In this document: positions 16,823 to 24,856 of the stretch, piece after piece
How positions within the stretch are numbered: the stretch's first letter is position 1
Layout: every line of letters begins with the position of its first letter
DNA from: Mesorhizobium sp. INR15
GTDB lineage: Bacteria; Pseudomonadota; Alphaproteobacteria; Rhizobiales; Rhizobiaceae
Direction of reading: 5' to 3'
Assembly (NCBI RefSeq): GCF_015500075.1
Contig: NZ_CP045496.1
Span: forward strand, 3,916,001 to 3,980,000
Length of the DNA: 64,000 bases
Position numbers and translations under genes: made by a program
Notes under the pieces: generated by a model
Told to the model about the DNA's origin: nothing
Database searches by the model: none
What the model saw: only the letters and a program-made list of their open reading frames with translations

Positions 16823-17180
16823 ACAGTGGATTCGTGAGGCCTTTGCGATGCCTTCGAAGTGGCGTTTTTGCCTCGAAAATAGGCATTCCGTTGCGTTAAT
16901 GTTGACGTAAACGGAATGTTTTCGCCCCATTGTTGCCTTAATGTAACAATGGGGCCGCAGACCTCGAAAAACACGCTATTTCGCGAAGTTTTCGGTCGTT
17001 TTTCATATTTTTTCTATTGATCCGATCCCAAAAGGCGTCTTTCGGGCCTTGCCGGGAACTCGCGCACTTTGTCGAAAATGCGTCAGACGAATACGTACAT
17101 GTACGACCCGGGAATTCGTTGTTGCGTCGTTAACCCGAATTGGTTCTAGCTTGAGCCACTTGATTTCGGGGAGAGATTTC
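16823..17180 (+). promoter_or_regulatory. Regulatory region of the first FadL-like gene
   Basis: Four elements are visible. TTGACGTAAACGGAA lies at 16902-16916, framed by the inverted repeat CATTCCGTT/AACGGAATG (16884-16892 with 16910-16918). The perfect inverted repeat CCCCATTGTT/AACAATGGGG occupies 16925-16934 and 16945-16954. The palindrome CGTACATGTACG is at 17094-17105. GAATTGGTTCTAGCTTG lies at 17137-17153, ending 27 bases before the ATG. The first element and the last recur with the same layout upstream of the second FadL-like gene. Confidence 0.6.
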
Positions 17181-18356
17181 ATGAACAATTTTGGTTTGAA
17201 GGCGCTGCTGGGGGCTGGGTGCTTTTCACTGGCTTTGATCGGTACCGCGCACGCTGGCGGCTTCTCGCGCGGCACGGCGGACACAGACATTCTTTTCGAA
17301 GACGGCAACGCCGCACGGGCGGGCTTTACGGTGGTGGTGCCGAACCGCAGTCGGAACTCCTTCGCTGGTGGCGTTCCGGTCTCCGGCTATGAAAACCCCA
17401 CCTATGTGATCCCCTCGCTGGCGGCAAAATATAAGGTCAACGACGCGTTAGCTTGCGCCCTTACCTATACCACGCCGTTCGGCGGTCACTCCGATTTTAC
17501 GGGCCTGACAATAGGAGGTGGTCACGTCGGGTTCGATCCGACCTCAACTACTGGTTCCTCGGAACAGAAATTCATTACGCACGAATTTGGCGGCACTTGC
17601 GCCTACGGCTTCAATATGGGCAAAGGCCGGTTCAGCCTGCTTGGCGGCGTTTTCTATCAGACCCTCGATTTCGATCAGTGGGTCGGTGGCCCGGCTCGAC
17701 CTTTTATCTTCCATCTGGAAGACGGACAAGTTGGTTGGCGCGTAGGCGCTGCTTACGAAATTCCGGAGATCGCGCTTCGCGCTCAGGTCATGTATCGATC
17801 GGGGACGGCCATTGATGCCAGTGGTGACCTGACTCTGACAAGTGGTGGGCCGGGTTTCCCAAATCCCCACGCCGAGGGCCACGGTAAGTTCCCCCAGAGT
17901 TTCGAAGCCAAGGTGCAGAGCGGCGTCGCTCCCGGCTGGTTGGCGTACGGCTCTGTCAAGTGGACCGATTGGAGTGTGATGAATTATGTCGATTACTCCA
18001 CCCCTCTGGGTCCCAACAGCTTGAATTTCCTCTGGCGCGACGGCTGGACCGTCACGGGCGGCGTAGCACATGCCTTTACGGATAGTCTGGCAGGAACGGT
18101 CAGTCTGACCTGGGATAGGGGTGTCAGCACCGGTCATGACATCCAGTCTGATGTCTGGACGCTCGGTTTTGGTGGCTCGTACAAGCCGATGAAGAACGTG
18201 GAATTGCGCGGCGGCCTTGGCATTTTGTTCCTCGCCGAAGGCACTCAGAATTATACCCAAGCGGCCGGGCATGTAGAGGTGGCGGCTCCTGGCATCTGGC
18301 ACTCTCCTGGCGATGTTGGATACGCAGGTTCCCTGTCAATGAGCGTGAAGTGGTAA
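17181..18356 (+). CDS. OMPP1/FadL/TodX family outer membrane transport protein
   Basis: 391-residue beta-barrel of the FadL family, which takes up hydrophobic compounds such as long-chain fatty acids. Residues 1-25 form a signal peptide (MNNFGLKALLGAGCFSLALIGTAHA). The mature protein starts GGFSRGTADTDILFEDGN and has the typical alternating strands and EIALRAQVMY, VQSGVAPGWLAYGSVKWTDWSVM and WTVTGGVAHAF segments. The start has GGGGAGAG upstream. The next gene is a paralog sharing the signal peptide almost exactly and much of the barrel. Each gene has its own promoter and terminator. Confidence 0.88.
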   Translation: MNNFGLKALLGAGCFSLALIGTAHAGGFSRGTADTDILFEDGNAARAGFTVVVPNRSRNSFAGGVPVSGYENPTYVIPSLAAKYKVNDALACALTYTTPFGGHSDFTGLTIGGGHVGFDPTSTTGSSEQKFITHEFGGTCAYGFNMGKGRFSLLGGVFYQTLDFDQWVGGPARPFIFHLEDGQVGWRVGAAYEIPEIALRAQVMYRSGTAIDASGDLTLTSGGPGFPNPHAEGHGKFPQSFEAKVQSGVAPGWLAYGSVKWTDWSVMNYVDYSTPLGPNSLNFLWRDGWTVTGGVAHAFTDSLAGTVSLTWDRGVSTGHDIQSDVWTLGFGGSYKPMKNVELRGGLGILFLAEGTQNYTQAAGHVEVAAPGIWHSPGDVGYAGSLSMSVKW

Positions 18357-18374
18357 GTCTCTAATATCGACGAG

Positions 18375-18402
18375 AAAAGGCCGGGCATTGCCCGGCCTTT
18401 TT
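18375..18402 (+). terminator. Rho-independent terminator
   Basis: Stem AAAAGGCCGGGC (18375-18386) pairs with GCCCGGCCTTTT (18390-18401) around a 3-base loop, followed by T residues. It is directly downstream of the first FadL-like gene. Confidence 0.92.
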
Positions 18403-18439
18403 GTTTGTCGGGGCTCCCAGGCAGTGCAGGACGTTGCAA

Positions 18440-18679
18440 TTGACGTAAACGGAAGTTTTTTGCCCGGCTGTTGCCATAGTGCAACAGCACGTGAGCGCGC
18501 CGCTAACTGGTCAATTTCAAGCTGTTTTAAGAGTTTTTCGCTGTTCTTACCGGCATTCGGCATGGCGTGAGCGCTCATGTTGTCTGCACGTACCCCCAGC
18601 CAAATGCATTTGCGAAACATGTACGTGTACGCCTCTTGAAATCGTTCTTGCACTGCCTAACAGAATTGGTTCTAGCTTG
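18440..18679 (+). promoter_or_regulatory. Regulatory region of the second FadL-like gene
   Basis: It holds TTGACGTAAACGGAA (18440-18454), identical to the element at 16902. An inverted repeat GCTGTTGC/GCAACAGC (18467-18474 with 18481-18488) occupies the same relative place as the one upstream of the first gene. GAATTGGTTCTAGCTTG (18663-18679) ends 27 bases before the ATG, as in the first gene. The promoter was therefore duplicated with the gene and kept. Confidence 0.6.
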
Positions 18680-18706
18680 GGTTGTGCTGGAATTCGGGAG
18701 AGATTC

Positions 18707-19915
18707 ATGGACATTCTGCGTTTGAAGTCGCTGCTGGGGGCAGGGTGCTTTTCACTGGCCTTGATCGGCACGGCGATGAGTTCGGCTCATGCCGGCGGCT
18801 TGGAGCGCGGCGGCTACGATATCGATTTGCTGTTTGATCCGGCACCGGTCGCAACGGAAGCGGAAGCGACCTATGTGATGCCGGATCGTAAATACAAGAA
18901 CGCGCTCGGCCCAGGAGGGGCCAACATCGGCTTGGGTAGCACGGCCGATGGAGCGGAGGGGTATTGGGTCCCGCGCGTGGGAGTAAAGGTTCAGGTCGTG
19001 CAAGGCGTCGACTGCATGGTCGACTATTCGCAGCCCTGGGGTGCGCATACCGCGCCGGGTAGTGCGTGGAATGGAGCGGTTTCCAACATTGAAACTGATA
19101 TCAAGAGCAACAACTACGCAGGGACCTGCTCCTATAGGATGGATGCCGGCAAGGGCCAGATCCGCTTTATCGGAGGGTTATTCTACCAGGATATTTCGGG
19201 CTTCAAGGAGAGCTTGGTGGGGCCTGGGGCTGTTGGCCGTGTTGATCTGGAGGCTAACGGCTGGGGCTGGCGCGCTGGCGTTGCTTACGAAATCCCCGAC
19301 ATCGCGCTTCGCGCGAGCTTGGTCTACAATTCACAGGTCAAGCTCGACAACATCTCCGGCACGCTTACGACTCCGCTTGGATCTCGAGCGATCTATGGCG
19401 CGACCGAGTCAATGCCAGATTCGCTGGAATTGAAAGTTCAGTCGGGCATCGCGCCGGGCTGGCTGGCTTTCGGTTCGATCAAGTGGGTCAATTGGAGCGT
19501 GCTGCAAAGCGTTCCGATTTGCCCGACGATTGCTCCCTCATCGGCATGCTTTACCAATGGCCCGGGTCAGGTGACTTCGCTTGATCTGATGTATCGCGAT
19601 GGCTGGACCGTTTCAGGCGGCCTCGGCCATAAATTCAACGATCAATGGAGCGCGGCTGGCCAGCTTTCATGGGATCGCGGTACCTCGCACGGCTATGGCG
19701 CACAAACCGACACCTGGACCCTGGGTGGCGGCGTTGCCTACACACCGAAGCCAAACATCGAGTTTCGTGTTGCTGGCGCTATCGGTGTCTTGACCAGCGG
19801 TCATTCCGGTACATTGGCAGGCGAAAACGGTTACATAGCTGGCACCGACGCCAGCTATGATTTCGGAAACGACCTGATCACCGCGATTTCCGGCGGTGTC
19901 AAAATCAAGTTCTAA
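18707..19915 (+). CDS. OMPP1/FadL/TodX family outer membrane transport protein (paralog)
   Basis: 402-residue FadL-family beta-barrel, tandem paralog of the gene at 17181. The signal peptide (MDILRLKSLLGAGCFSLALIGTAMSSAHA, 29 residues) shares the LLGAGCFSLALIGTA core. The mature protein starts GGLERGGYDIDLLFDPAP. Shared segments include GWRAGVAYEIPDIALRASLVY, VQSGIAPGWLAFGSIKWVNWSVL and YRDGWTVSGGLGHKF. It carries an extra loop with two Cys (PICPTIAPSSACFTNG) absent from the first copy, probably an extracellular substrate loop. Start: CGGGAGAG before the ATG at 18707. Role inferred: uptake of a related hydrophobic substrate. Confidence 0.88.
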   Translation: MDILRLKSLLGAGCFSLALIGTAMSSAHAGGLERGGYDIDLLFDPAPVATEAEATYVMPDRKYKNALGPGGANIGLGSTADGAEGYWVPRVGVKVQVVQGVDCMVDYSQPWGAHTAPGSAWNGAVSNIETDIKSNNYAGTCSYRMDAGKGQIRFIGGLFYQDISGFKESLVGPGAVGRVDLEANGWGWRAGVAYEIPDIALRASLVYNSQVKLDNISGTLTTPLGSRAIYGATESMPDSLELKVQSGIAPGWLAFGSIKWVNWSVLQSVPICPTIAPSSACFTNGPGQVTSLDLMYRDGWTVSGGLGHKFNDQWSAAGQLSWDRGTSHGYGAQTDTWTLGGGVAYTPKPNIEFRVAGAIGVLTSGHSGTLAGENGYIAGTDASYDFGNDLITAISGGVKIKF

Positions 19916-19934
19916 ACCGCTGAAAATTCAGAAT

Positions 19935-19960
19935 AAAGGCCGGGCAATGCCCGGCCTTTT
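19935..19960 (+). terminator. Rho-independent terminator
   Basis: Stem AAAGGCCGGGC (19935-19945) pairs with GCCCGGCCTTT (19949-19959), followed by T. It ends the second FadL-like gene and closely resembles the terminator at 18375. Confidence 0.9.
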
Positions 19961-20204
19961 CGTGTGAGCGGCGATCAATGCTGATGCCGGTACCCAAGCT
20001 GCGTTGCATATAAGCCGCACTCACTCCCGTTCATGCAATTGTGACGTTTTGGCAACACTTTCTGAACAACCCTTGCGCTACAGAGTTCGGCGAGGAAATT
20101 GCCCATTTCCCGCCATAAACCCGGCGCACCTCGAATTTGTCTCGGGACACGCGCCAAAAGGCTCGGCGATGGGACAGGCCGCACCGCCCGCGGCAAGGAA
20201 GAGT

Positions 20205-21929
20205 ATGGACGCCAAAGTCATTTCCAAGGCTAAGCTCCCTAGCCGCCATGTGACTGTCGGGCCGGCGCGTGCGCCGCACCGCTCTTATCTCTATGCCATG
20301 GGCCTTTCTGCTGCCGAGATCGCGCAGCCGCTGGTCGGCGTCGCCTCATGCTGGAACGAAGCCGCACCCTGCAACATTTCGCTGATGCGCCAGGCGCAAG
20401 TGGTCAAGAAGGGCGTCGCTGCCGCCAGTGGCACGCCACGCGAATTCTGCACCATCACCGTCACCGATGGCATCGCCATGGGCCATCAGGGGATGAAGTC
20501 GTCGCTGGTGTCCCGCGATGTCATCGCCGATTCAGTCGAGCTCACCATGCGTGGCCATTGCTATGACGCGCTGGTTGGGCTCGCCGGGTGCGACAAGTCG
20601 CTGCCCGGCATGATGATGGCCATGGTGCGGCTCAATGTGCCGTCGATCTTCATCTATGGCGGATCGATCCTGCCCGGCAGCTATCGCGGCCGCCAGATCA
20701 CCGTTCAGGATGTGTTCGAGGCTGTCGGCCAGCATTCGGTCGGTACTATCGATGATTCCGAACTGCTGGAAATCGAGCAGGCAGCCTGCCCGTCGGCCGG
20801 CTCCTGCGGCGCGCAGTTTACCGCCAACACCATGGCGACTGTCGCCGAGGCGATCGGCCTGGCCTTGCCCTATTCCTGCGGCGCGCCTGCACCCTACGAG
20901 ATGCGCGACCGCTTCAATTTCGCCTCGGGCGAAAAGATCATGGAATTGATCGCGAAAAACATCCGTCCGCGCGACATCGTCACGCTGAAGGCGCTGGAGA
21001 ATGCCGCGACCGTTGTTTCGGCTACCGGCGGCTCGACCAACGCGGCGCTGCATCTGCCGGCGATCGCGCATGAGGCCGGGATCAAGTTCGATCTCTTCGA
21101 TGTCGCGAGGATTTTCGAGAAGACGCCCTACATCGCCGACCTCAAGCCGGGCGGCAAATATGTCGCGAAGGACATGTTCGAGGCCGGCGGCATTCCGCTG
21201 CTGATGAAGACGCTGCTCGACCACGGCTATCTGCATGGCGAGTGCCTGACGGTGACTGGCCGTACTTTGGCCGAAAACATGCAGCATGTTGTCTGGAATG
21301 AACATCAAGACGTGGTCCGCCCGGCCAACAGACCCATTACTCAAACCGGCGGCGTTGTGGGCTTGAAGGGAAACCTTGCCCCCGATGGCGCGATCGTGAA
21401 GGTCGCCGGCATGTCGGAGCTGAAATTCTCCGGCCCAGCGCGCTGTTTCGATTCGGAAGAGGAGTGCTTCGAAGCGGTGACGCATCGTGGCTACGAAGAA
21501 GGCGAGGTTCTCGTCATCCGTTACGAGGGACCGCGCGGTGGCCCAGGCATGCGGGAGATGCTGTCGACGACGGCGGCGCTCTACGGCCAGGGCATGGGTG
21601 GCAAGGTGGCGCTGATCACCGACGGCCGCTTCTCGGGCGCGACACGCGGCTTCTGCATCGGCCATGTCGGGCCGGAAGCAGCCGTCGGCGGCCCGATCGG
21701 ACTGTTGAAAAATGGCGATGTGATCTCGATCGATGCGGTGAATGGCACGATCGAGGTGGCACTGTCGGAAGACGAACTGGCGGCGAGGGCAAAGACATGG
21801 AAGGCGCGCACGACCGACTATCAGTCGGGCGCGATATGGAAATATGCACAGACGGTAGGGCCGGCGCGCGAGGGCGCAGTCACCCATCCGGGCGGTGCGA
21901 AAGAAACACACTGCTATGCGGACATTTGA
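20205..21929 (+). CDS. ilvD: Dihydroxy-acid dehydratase
   Basis: 574-residue Fe-S enzyme of branched-chain amino acid synthesis, dehydrating 2,3-dihydroxy-isovalerate and -methylvalerate. Cluster-region cysteines are visible at C49 and C56 (SCWNEAAPCN), C130 (GCDKSLPG), C196 and C202 (CPSAGSCGAQFTANTMA). The start at 20205 follows AAGGAAGAG and gives MDAKVISKAKLPSR; an in-frame ATG at 20169 is possible but adds unlike residues. The exoR gene starts inside the last 14 bases of this gene, so the two may be translationally linked. Confidence 0.95.
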   Translation: MDAKVISKAKLPSRHVTVGPARAPHRSYLYAMGLSAAEIAQPLVGVASCWNEAAPCNISLMRQAQVVKKGVAAASGTPREFCTITVTDGIAMGHQGMKSSLVSRDVIADSVELTMRGHCYDALVGLAGCDKSLPGMMMAMVRLNVPSIFIYGGSILPGSYRGRQITVQDVFEAVGQHSVGTIDDSELLEIEQAACPSAGSCGAQFTANTMATVAEAIGLALPYSCGAPAPYEMRDRFNFASGEKIMELIAKNIRPRDIVTLKALENAATVVSATGGSTNAALHLPAIAHEAGIKFDLFDVARIFEKTPYIADLKPGGKYVAKDMFEAGGIPLLMKTLLDHGYLHGECLTVTGRTLAENMQHVVWNEHQDVVRPANRPITQTGGVVGLKGNLAPDGAIVKVAGMSELKFSGPARCFDSEEECFEAVTHRGYEEGEVLVIRYEGPRGGPGMREMLSTTAALYGQGMGGKVALITDGRFSGATRGFCIGHVGPEAAVGGPIGLLKNGDVISIDAVNGTIEVALSEDELAARAKTWKARTTDYQSGAIWKYAQTVGPAREGAVTHPGGAKETHCYADI

Positions 21930-22755
21930 GTTGTTGAGGTCGTCTGTCTTTTCGGCACTGGTCGTTGTCGCCACTTTTGGCGCGACCTTGGGCGCCGTTG
22001 GACAGGCCATGGCCTTCGACGACAAGGTGTTTGACGACAAGACCGGCGTGAAGCCGCAGTCCAGCCCGTGGGCGGTGTTCCAGTTCGGCTTTTCCGCCTA
22101 CAAGAACGGGCACAAGGAGCAGGCTGCCGAGGCCTACAAATACGCCGCCGAAAACGGCCAGATTGGCGCCACCTGGAAACTCGCCCGCATGTATGCCGAG
22201 GGCGACGGCGTGGCGCGCGACGACTATGAAGCGTTCAAGTTCTTCTCCGAGATCGTCGACCAGGATGTCGAGCCCGGTTCGCCCGAGGAGAGTTATGTCT
22301 CCGACGCGCTGGTGGCGCTGGGCGACTATCTGCGCAAGGGCATTCCCGGCAGCCCGGTCGCCGAGAATGAAGTGGCGGCCCAGGAATATTACATGCGCGC
22401 CGCCGCCAATTACCGCAATCCGAACGCCCAGTTCGAGATGGGCCAGATGTTCCTGAAGGGCGAGGGCGGCGTCAAGGCCAGCGTCAAGCAGGCCGGGCGC
22501 TGGTTTCAGCTCGCCGCTGAAAAGGGCCATGCAGGCGCCCAGGCGACACTTGGCAATCTCTTGTTCCAGAGCGGCAAGATCGTTCGCGGTCTGGCAATGA
22601 TGACCGCGGCGCTCGAACGCGCATCCCCCGCCGATCAGCCATGGATTCGCGGCATGCAGGAAGAAGCCTTTGCCGCTGCCGGCGAAGCCGATCGCCGCAC
22701 GGCGATTTCACTGGCCGACGACATTCTCACCAAGGGTGGCGGCGACGATCAATAG
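21916..22755 (+). CDS. exoR: ExoR, periplasmic repressor of exopolysaccharide production
   Basis: 279-residue Sel1-repeat protein matching rhizobial ExoR, which binds the sensor kinase ExoS in the periplasm and holds the ExoS/ChvI system off until it is cleaved, for example at acid pH. A signal peptide covers about residues 1-33 (ending AMA). Sel1-type repeats follow: FQFGFSAYKNGHKEQAAEAYKYAAENG, ARMYAEGDGVARDDYEAFKFFSEI, AQFEMGQMFLKGEGGVKASVKQAGRWFQLAAEKGH. The segment VEPGSPEESYVSDAL and the C-terminal GLAMMTAALERASPADQPW... EADRRTAISL are ExoR-specific. It overlaps ilvD by 14 bases. Confidence 0.88.
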   Translation: MRTFELLRSSVFSALVVVATFGATLGAVGQAMAFDDKVFDDKTGVKPQSSPWAVFQFGFSAYKNGHKEQAAEAYKYAAENGQIGATWKLARMYAEGDGVARDDYEAFKFFSEIVDQDVEPGSPEESYVSDALVALGDYLRKGIPGSPVAENEVAAQEYYMRAAANYRNPNAQFEMGQMFLKGEGGVKASVKQAGRWFQLAAEKGHAGAQATLGNLLFQSGKIVRGLAMMTAALERASPADQPWIRGMQEEAFAAAGEADRRTAISLADDILTKGGGDDQ

Positions 22756-22839
22756 GTCGCGCCGGCGACGACCAACAAACTGGTCGCTCCGGCGAAATAG
22801 ACTGGTCGCGCTGGATTCGCCGTCGATTTTCTATTCTGA

Positions 22840-23151
22840 TCAGTTCTCTGTCGGTTCCGTCGGCACCATGCTGGGCGCCGGCGTCGAGATCGGCGTGACG
22901 TGCAGGTGCGGGGCCAGCGTGTTTTCCGGACAGCTATCCTGAATTTTCGTCCACGACGTGTTGTTGAGCACCATGTCGCAACGGGCGAGGTGGCTCTGGT
23001 CGGCGACCGTCAGGCAGGTAATCTGGCCGATCTGGAACGACTTTCCGTTGGCAAGGCATTCGGGGGCCGCGAACGCTGGCATGGTCGTGGCCAATGCCAA
23101 GCCGATCGGAAAAAGTGCAATTCTGATGGTCATGGGAACCCCGGCCGCCAT
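22840..23151 (-). CDS. Secreted small cysteine-containing protein
   Basis: 103-residue protein with a signal peptide (MAAGVPMTIRIALFPIGLALATTMPAFA) and a mature part of about 75 residues with four cysteines (PECLANG, ITCLTVADQ, ARCDMVLN, DSCPENT) that could form two disulfides. The tail is Pro/Thr-rich. The start at 23151 has AGGAG about 7 bases upstream, which favours it over the ATG at 23133. No family is recognised; the periplasmic location is inferred. Confidence 0.6.
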   Translation of the reverse strand: MAAGVPMTIRIALFPIGLALATTMPAFAAPECLANGKSFQIGQITCLTVADQSHLARCDMVLNNTSWTKIQDSCPENTLAPHLHVTPISTPAPSMVPTEPTEN

Positions 23152-23225
23152 GATGATCTCCTATCATGCGCCTGATTGTGGCGATATGAGGGTTCAGGCC
23201 TCGCCAGGGATCTGGCGTCCGTGTG

Positions 23226-24020
23226 TCAGGCTGGTTGCAAGGCGAGATCGATCGCCACCGGCACGTGGTCGGATGGCTTTTCCCAGGCGCGCACGTGCTT
23301 TTCGATCGAGGCCGATGAAAAGCGGTTGGCGGCCTCGGGCGACAGCAAGAGATGGTCGATGCGAATGCCGTTGTTCTTCTGCCAGGCGCCGGCCTGATAA
23401 TCCCAGAACGTGTAGGTATCCGGCGCGTCGGTCACCGAACGGACAGCTTCGGTGAAGCCGAGGTTCTTCAACCGGCGAAACGCCTGCCGCGTTGCCGGCT
23501 GGAACAGGGCATCACCAAGCCAGTTCTCGGGATACCTTGCATCGATCGGCTCCGGGATGACATTGTAGTCGCCGGCCAGCACCAGCGCCTCTTCCAGGAG
23601 AAGCCGCTGCTCGGCCCAGCGCTCCAGGCGCGCCATCCAGGCCAGCTTGTAGGGATATTTTCTCTCGTCATCGATCGGATTGCCGTTGGGCAGATAGAGC
23701 GAGGCGACACGCAATGCGCCCTTGTCGGTCGAGAACACACCTTCGATGAAACGCGCCTGTTCGTCCGTGTCGTCACCGGGCAGGCCTCTGATGACTTCGT
23801 CGAAACGCAGCTTCGACAGGATGGCGACGCCATTGAAGCCTTTTTGGCCATGGGTCTCGACATTGTAGCCAAGCGCCTCGATCTCGGCGCGCGGAAACTG
23901 CTCGTCGACCGTCTTGATCTCCTGCAGGCAGACAATGTCGGGTGCGCTCTCGGTCAGCCAATGCGTCAGATTGCCGATGCGCGCGCGCACGCCATTGATG
24001 TTCCAGGTGACGATCTTCAT
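23226..24020 (-). CDS. xth: Exodeoxyribonuclease III (AP endonuclease)
   Basis: 264-residue exonuclease III/AP endonuclease of base-excision repair. It shows MKIVTWNINGVRAR at the start (N7), the metal-ligand Glu in DIVCLQEIKT (E34), LVLAGDYNVIPEPIDARYP with catalytic Asp/Asn, and SDHVPVAIDL with the final Asp-His pair (D251, H252). The ATG at 24020 begins the family's MKIVTWN; an upstream ATG at 24047 would overlap the neighbouring VOC gene. It is the last gene of a minus-strand run erpA-VOC-xth. Confidence 0.93.
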   Translation of the reverse strand: MKIVTWNINGVRARIGNLTHWLTESAPDIVCLQEIKTVDEQFPRAEIEALGYNVETHGQKGFNGVAILSKLRFDEVIRGLPGDDTDEQARFIEGVFSTDKGALRVASLYLPNGNPIDDERKYPYKLAWMARLERWAEQRLLLEEALVLAGDYNVIPEPIDARYPENWLGDALFQPATRQAFRRLKNLGFTEAVRSVTDAPDTYTFWDYQAGAWQKNNGIRIDHLLLSPEAANRFSSASIEKHVRAWEKPSDHVPVAIDLALQPA

Positions 24021-24027
24021 GGGGACC

Positions 24028-24420
24028 TCAATGCTCTTCCGGCGCAAGACGTTCGACGAGGCCGATCGTATTGCCTGCGGGATCTTTTAGGAAGGCCATC
24101 CACTCGCTTTCCCCCGCTCGGCCGAACTGTCCTTCGGTATCGCGATGGACCAGCTTGGGCGGTGCGGTGAACGGCACGCCGGCGGATTTTGCCCCTGCGT
24201 GGAAATCGTCAAGACTTGTCATGTCGAGATAGACGGTGCCAGCCGGAACCCCGTCCGTGAAGAGCAGGCGCACGTCGCCGGCCATGATGAAGGCAATGCC
24301 TGGCGGATCGAATCGCGCGTGCACGCCGAGGCCCAGCACATCGCGCCAGAACGACAGCGTGACATCCAGGTCGCGGCCAGCCGAAAGCGCGACCTGACGG
24401 ACCGCGCCGATGGCAGGCAT
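24028..24420 (-). CDS. VOC family (glyoxalase-like) protein
   Basis: 130-residue vicinal-oxygen-chelate protein with two beta-alpha-beta-beta-beta modules. The first begins VRQVALSAGRDLDVTLSFWRDVLGLGVHARFD, the second VYLDMTSLDDFHAGAKSAGVPF and ends ESEWMAFLKDPAGNTIGLVERL. The Glu in the last strand is the usual metal-ligand position. It sits two bases after the Fe-S carrier gene and seven before xth, so it is very likely co-transcribed with both. The substrate is unknown. Confidence 0.8.
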   Translation of the reverse strand: MPAIGAVRQVALSAGRDLDVTLSFWRDVLGLGVHARFDPPGIAFIMAGDVRLLFTDGVPAGTVYLDMTSLDDFHAGAKSAGVPFTAPPKLVHRDTEGQFGRAGESEWMAFLKDPAGNTIGLVERLAPEEH

Positions 24421-24422
24421 TT

Positions 24423-24770
24423 CTATATGGAGAAGCTGGTGCCGCAGCCGCAGGAGGCGACCGCATTCGGATTTCTGATCTGGAACGACTGGCCCATCAG
24501 ATCGTCAACAAAGTCGATCACCGAGCCGCCCATATAGACCAGCGACAGGTCGTCGATCAGCACGGTGGCGCCGTCCTTCTCGATGGCCACGTCGTCATCA
24601 TTGCGGGCGTCAACGAGGTCGAACTTGTAGGAAAAGCCGGAACAACCGCCGCCTTCGACGGACACGCGCAGCGCCGTCTTGCCGGCTTCGCCCGAGACAA
24701 TTTTGGCGATCCGCCTGGCGGCGGCCTCGGTCATGTCGACTTTCATGGCAGTCTTGGCATCCGCGCCCAT
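24423..24770 (-). CDS. erpA: A-type iron-sulfur cluster carrier/insertion protein
   Basis: 115-residue HesB/IscA/ErpA-type carrier that delivers Fe-S clusters to apoproteins. The three conserved cysteines are C43 (GGGCSGFSY) and C107, C109 (SCGCGTSF). The segment DDLSLVYMGGSVIDFVDDLMGQSFQIRNPNA is typical. The start at 24770 has AGGTGA about 6 bases upstream; the frame is open to 24851. The ErpA name rather than IscA or SufA is a guess from the isolated location outside a suf operon. It is divergent from dgt, 86 bases apart. Confidence 0.88.
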   Translation of the reverse strand: MGADAKTAMKVDMTEAAARRIAKIVSGEAGKTALRVSVEGGGCSGFSYKFDLVDARNDDDVAIEKDGATVLIDDLSLVYMGGSVIDFVDDLMGQSFQIRNPNAVASCGCGTSFSI

Positions 24771-24856
24771 GGGCGTCACCTTGCTTTCGGTTTCACATGA
24801 TAGGTATGAAGCGCGAGGGGCCAAGTCAACTAGACCAGTCAACTGCGGCATCGATC

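Noticed and set aside
14186..16930. 914-codon antisense frame opposite valS
   Set aside because: It results from GC-rich codon use in valS; composition is shadow-like and valS is certain.
20532..22040. 502-codon antisense frame opposite ilvD
   Set aside because: Shadow of ilvD with no ribosome site or domain.
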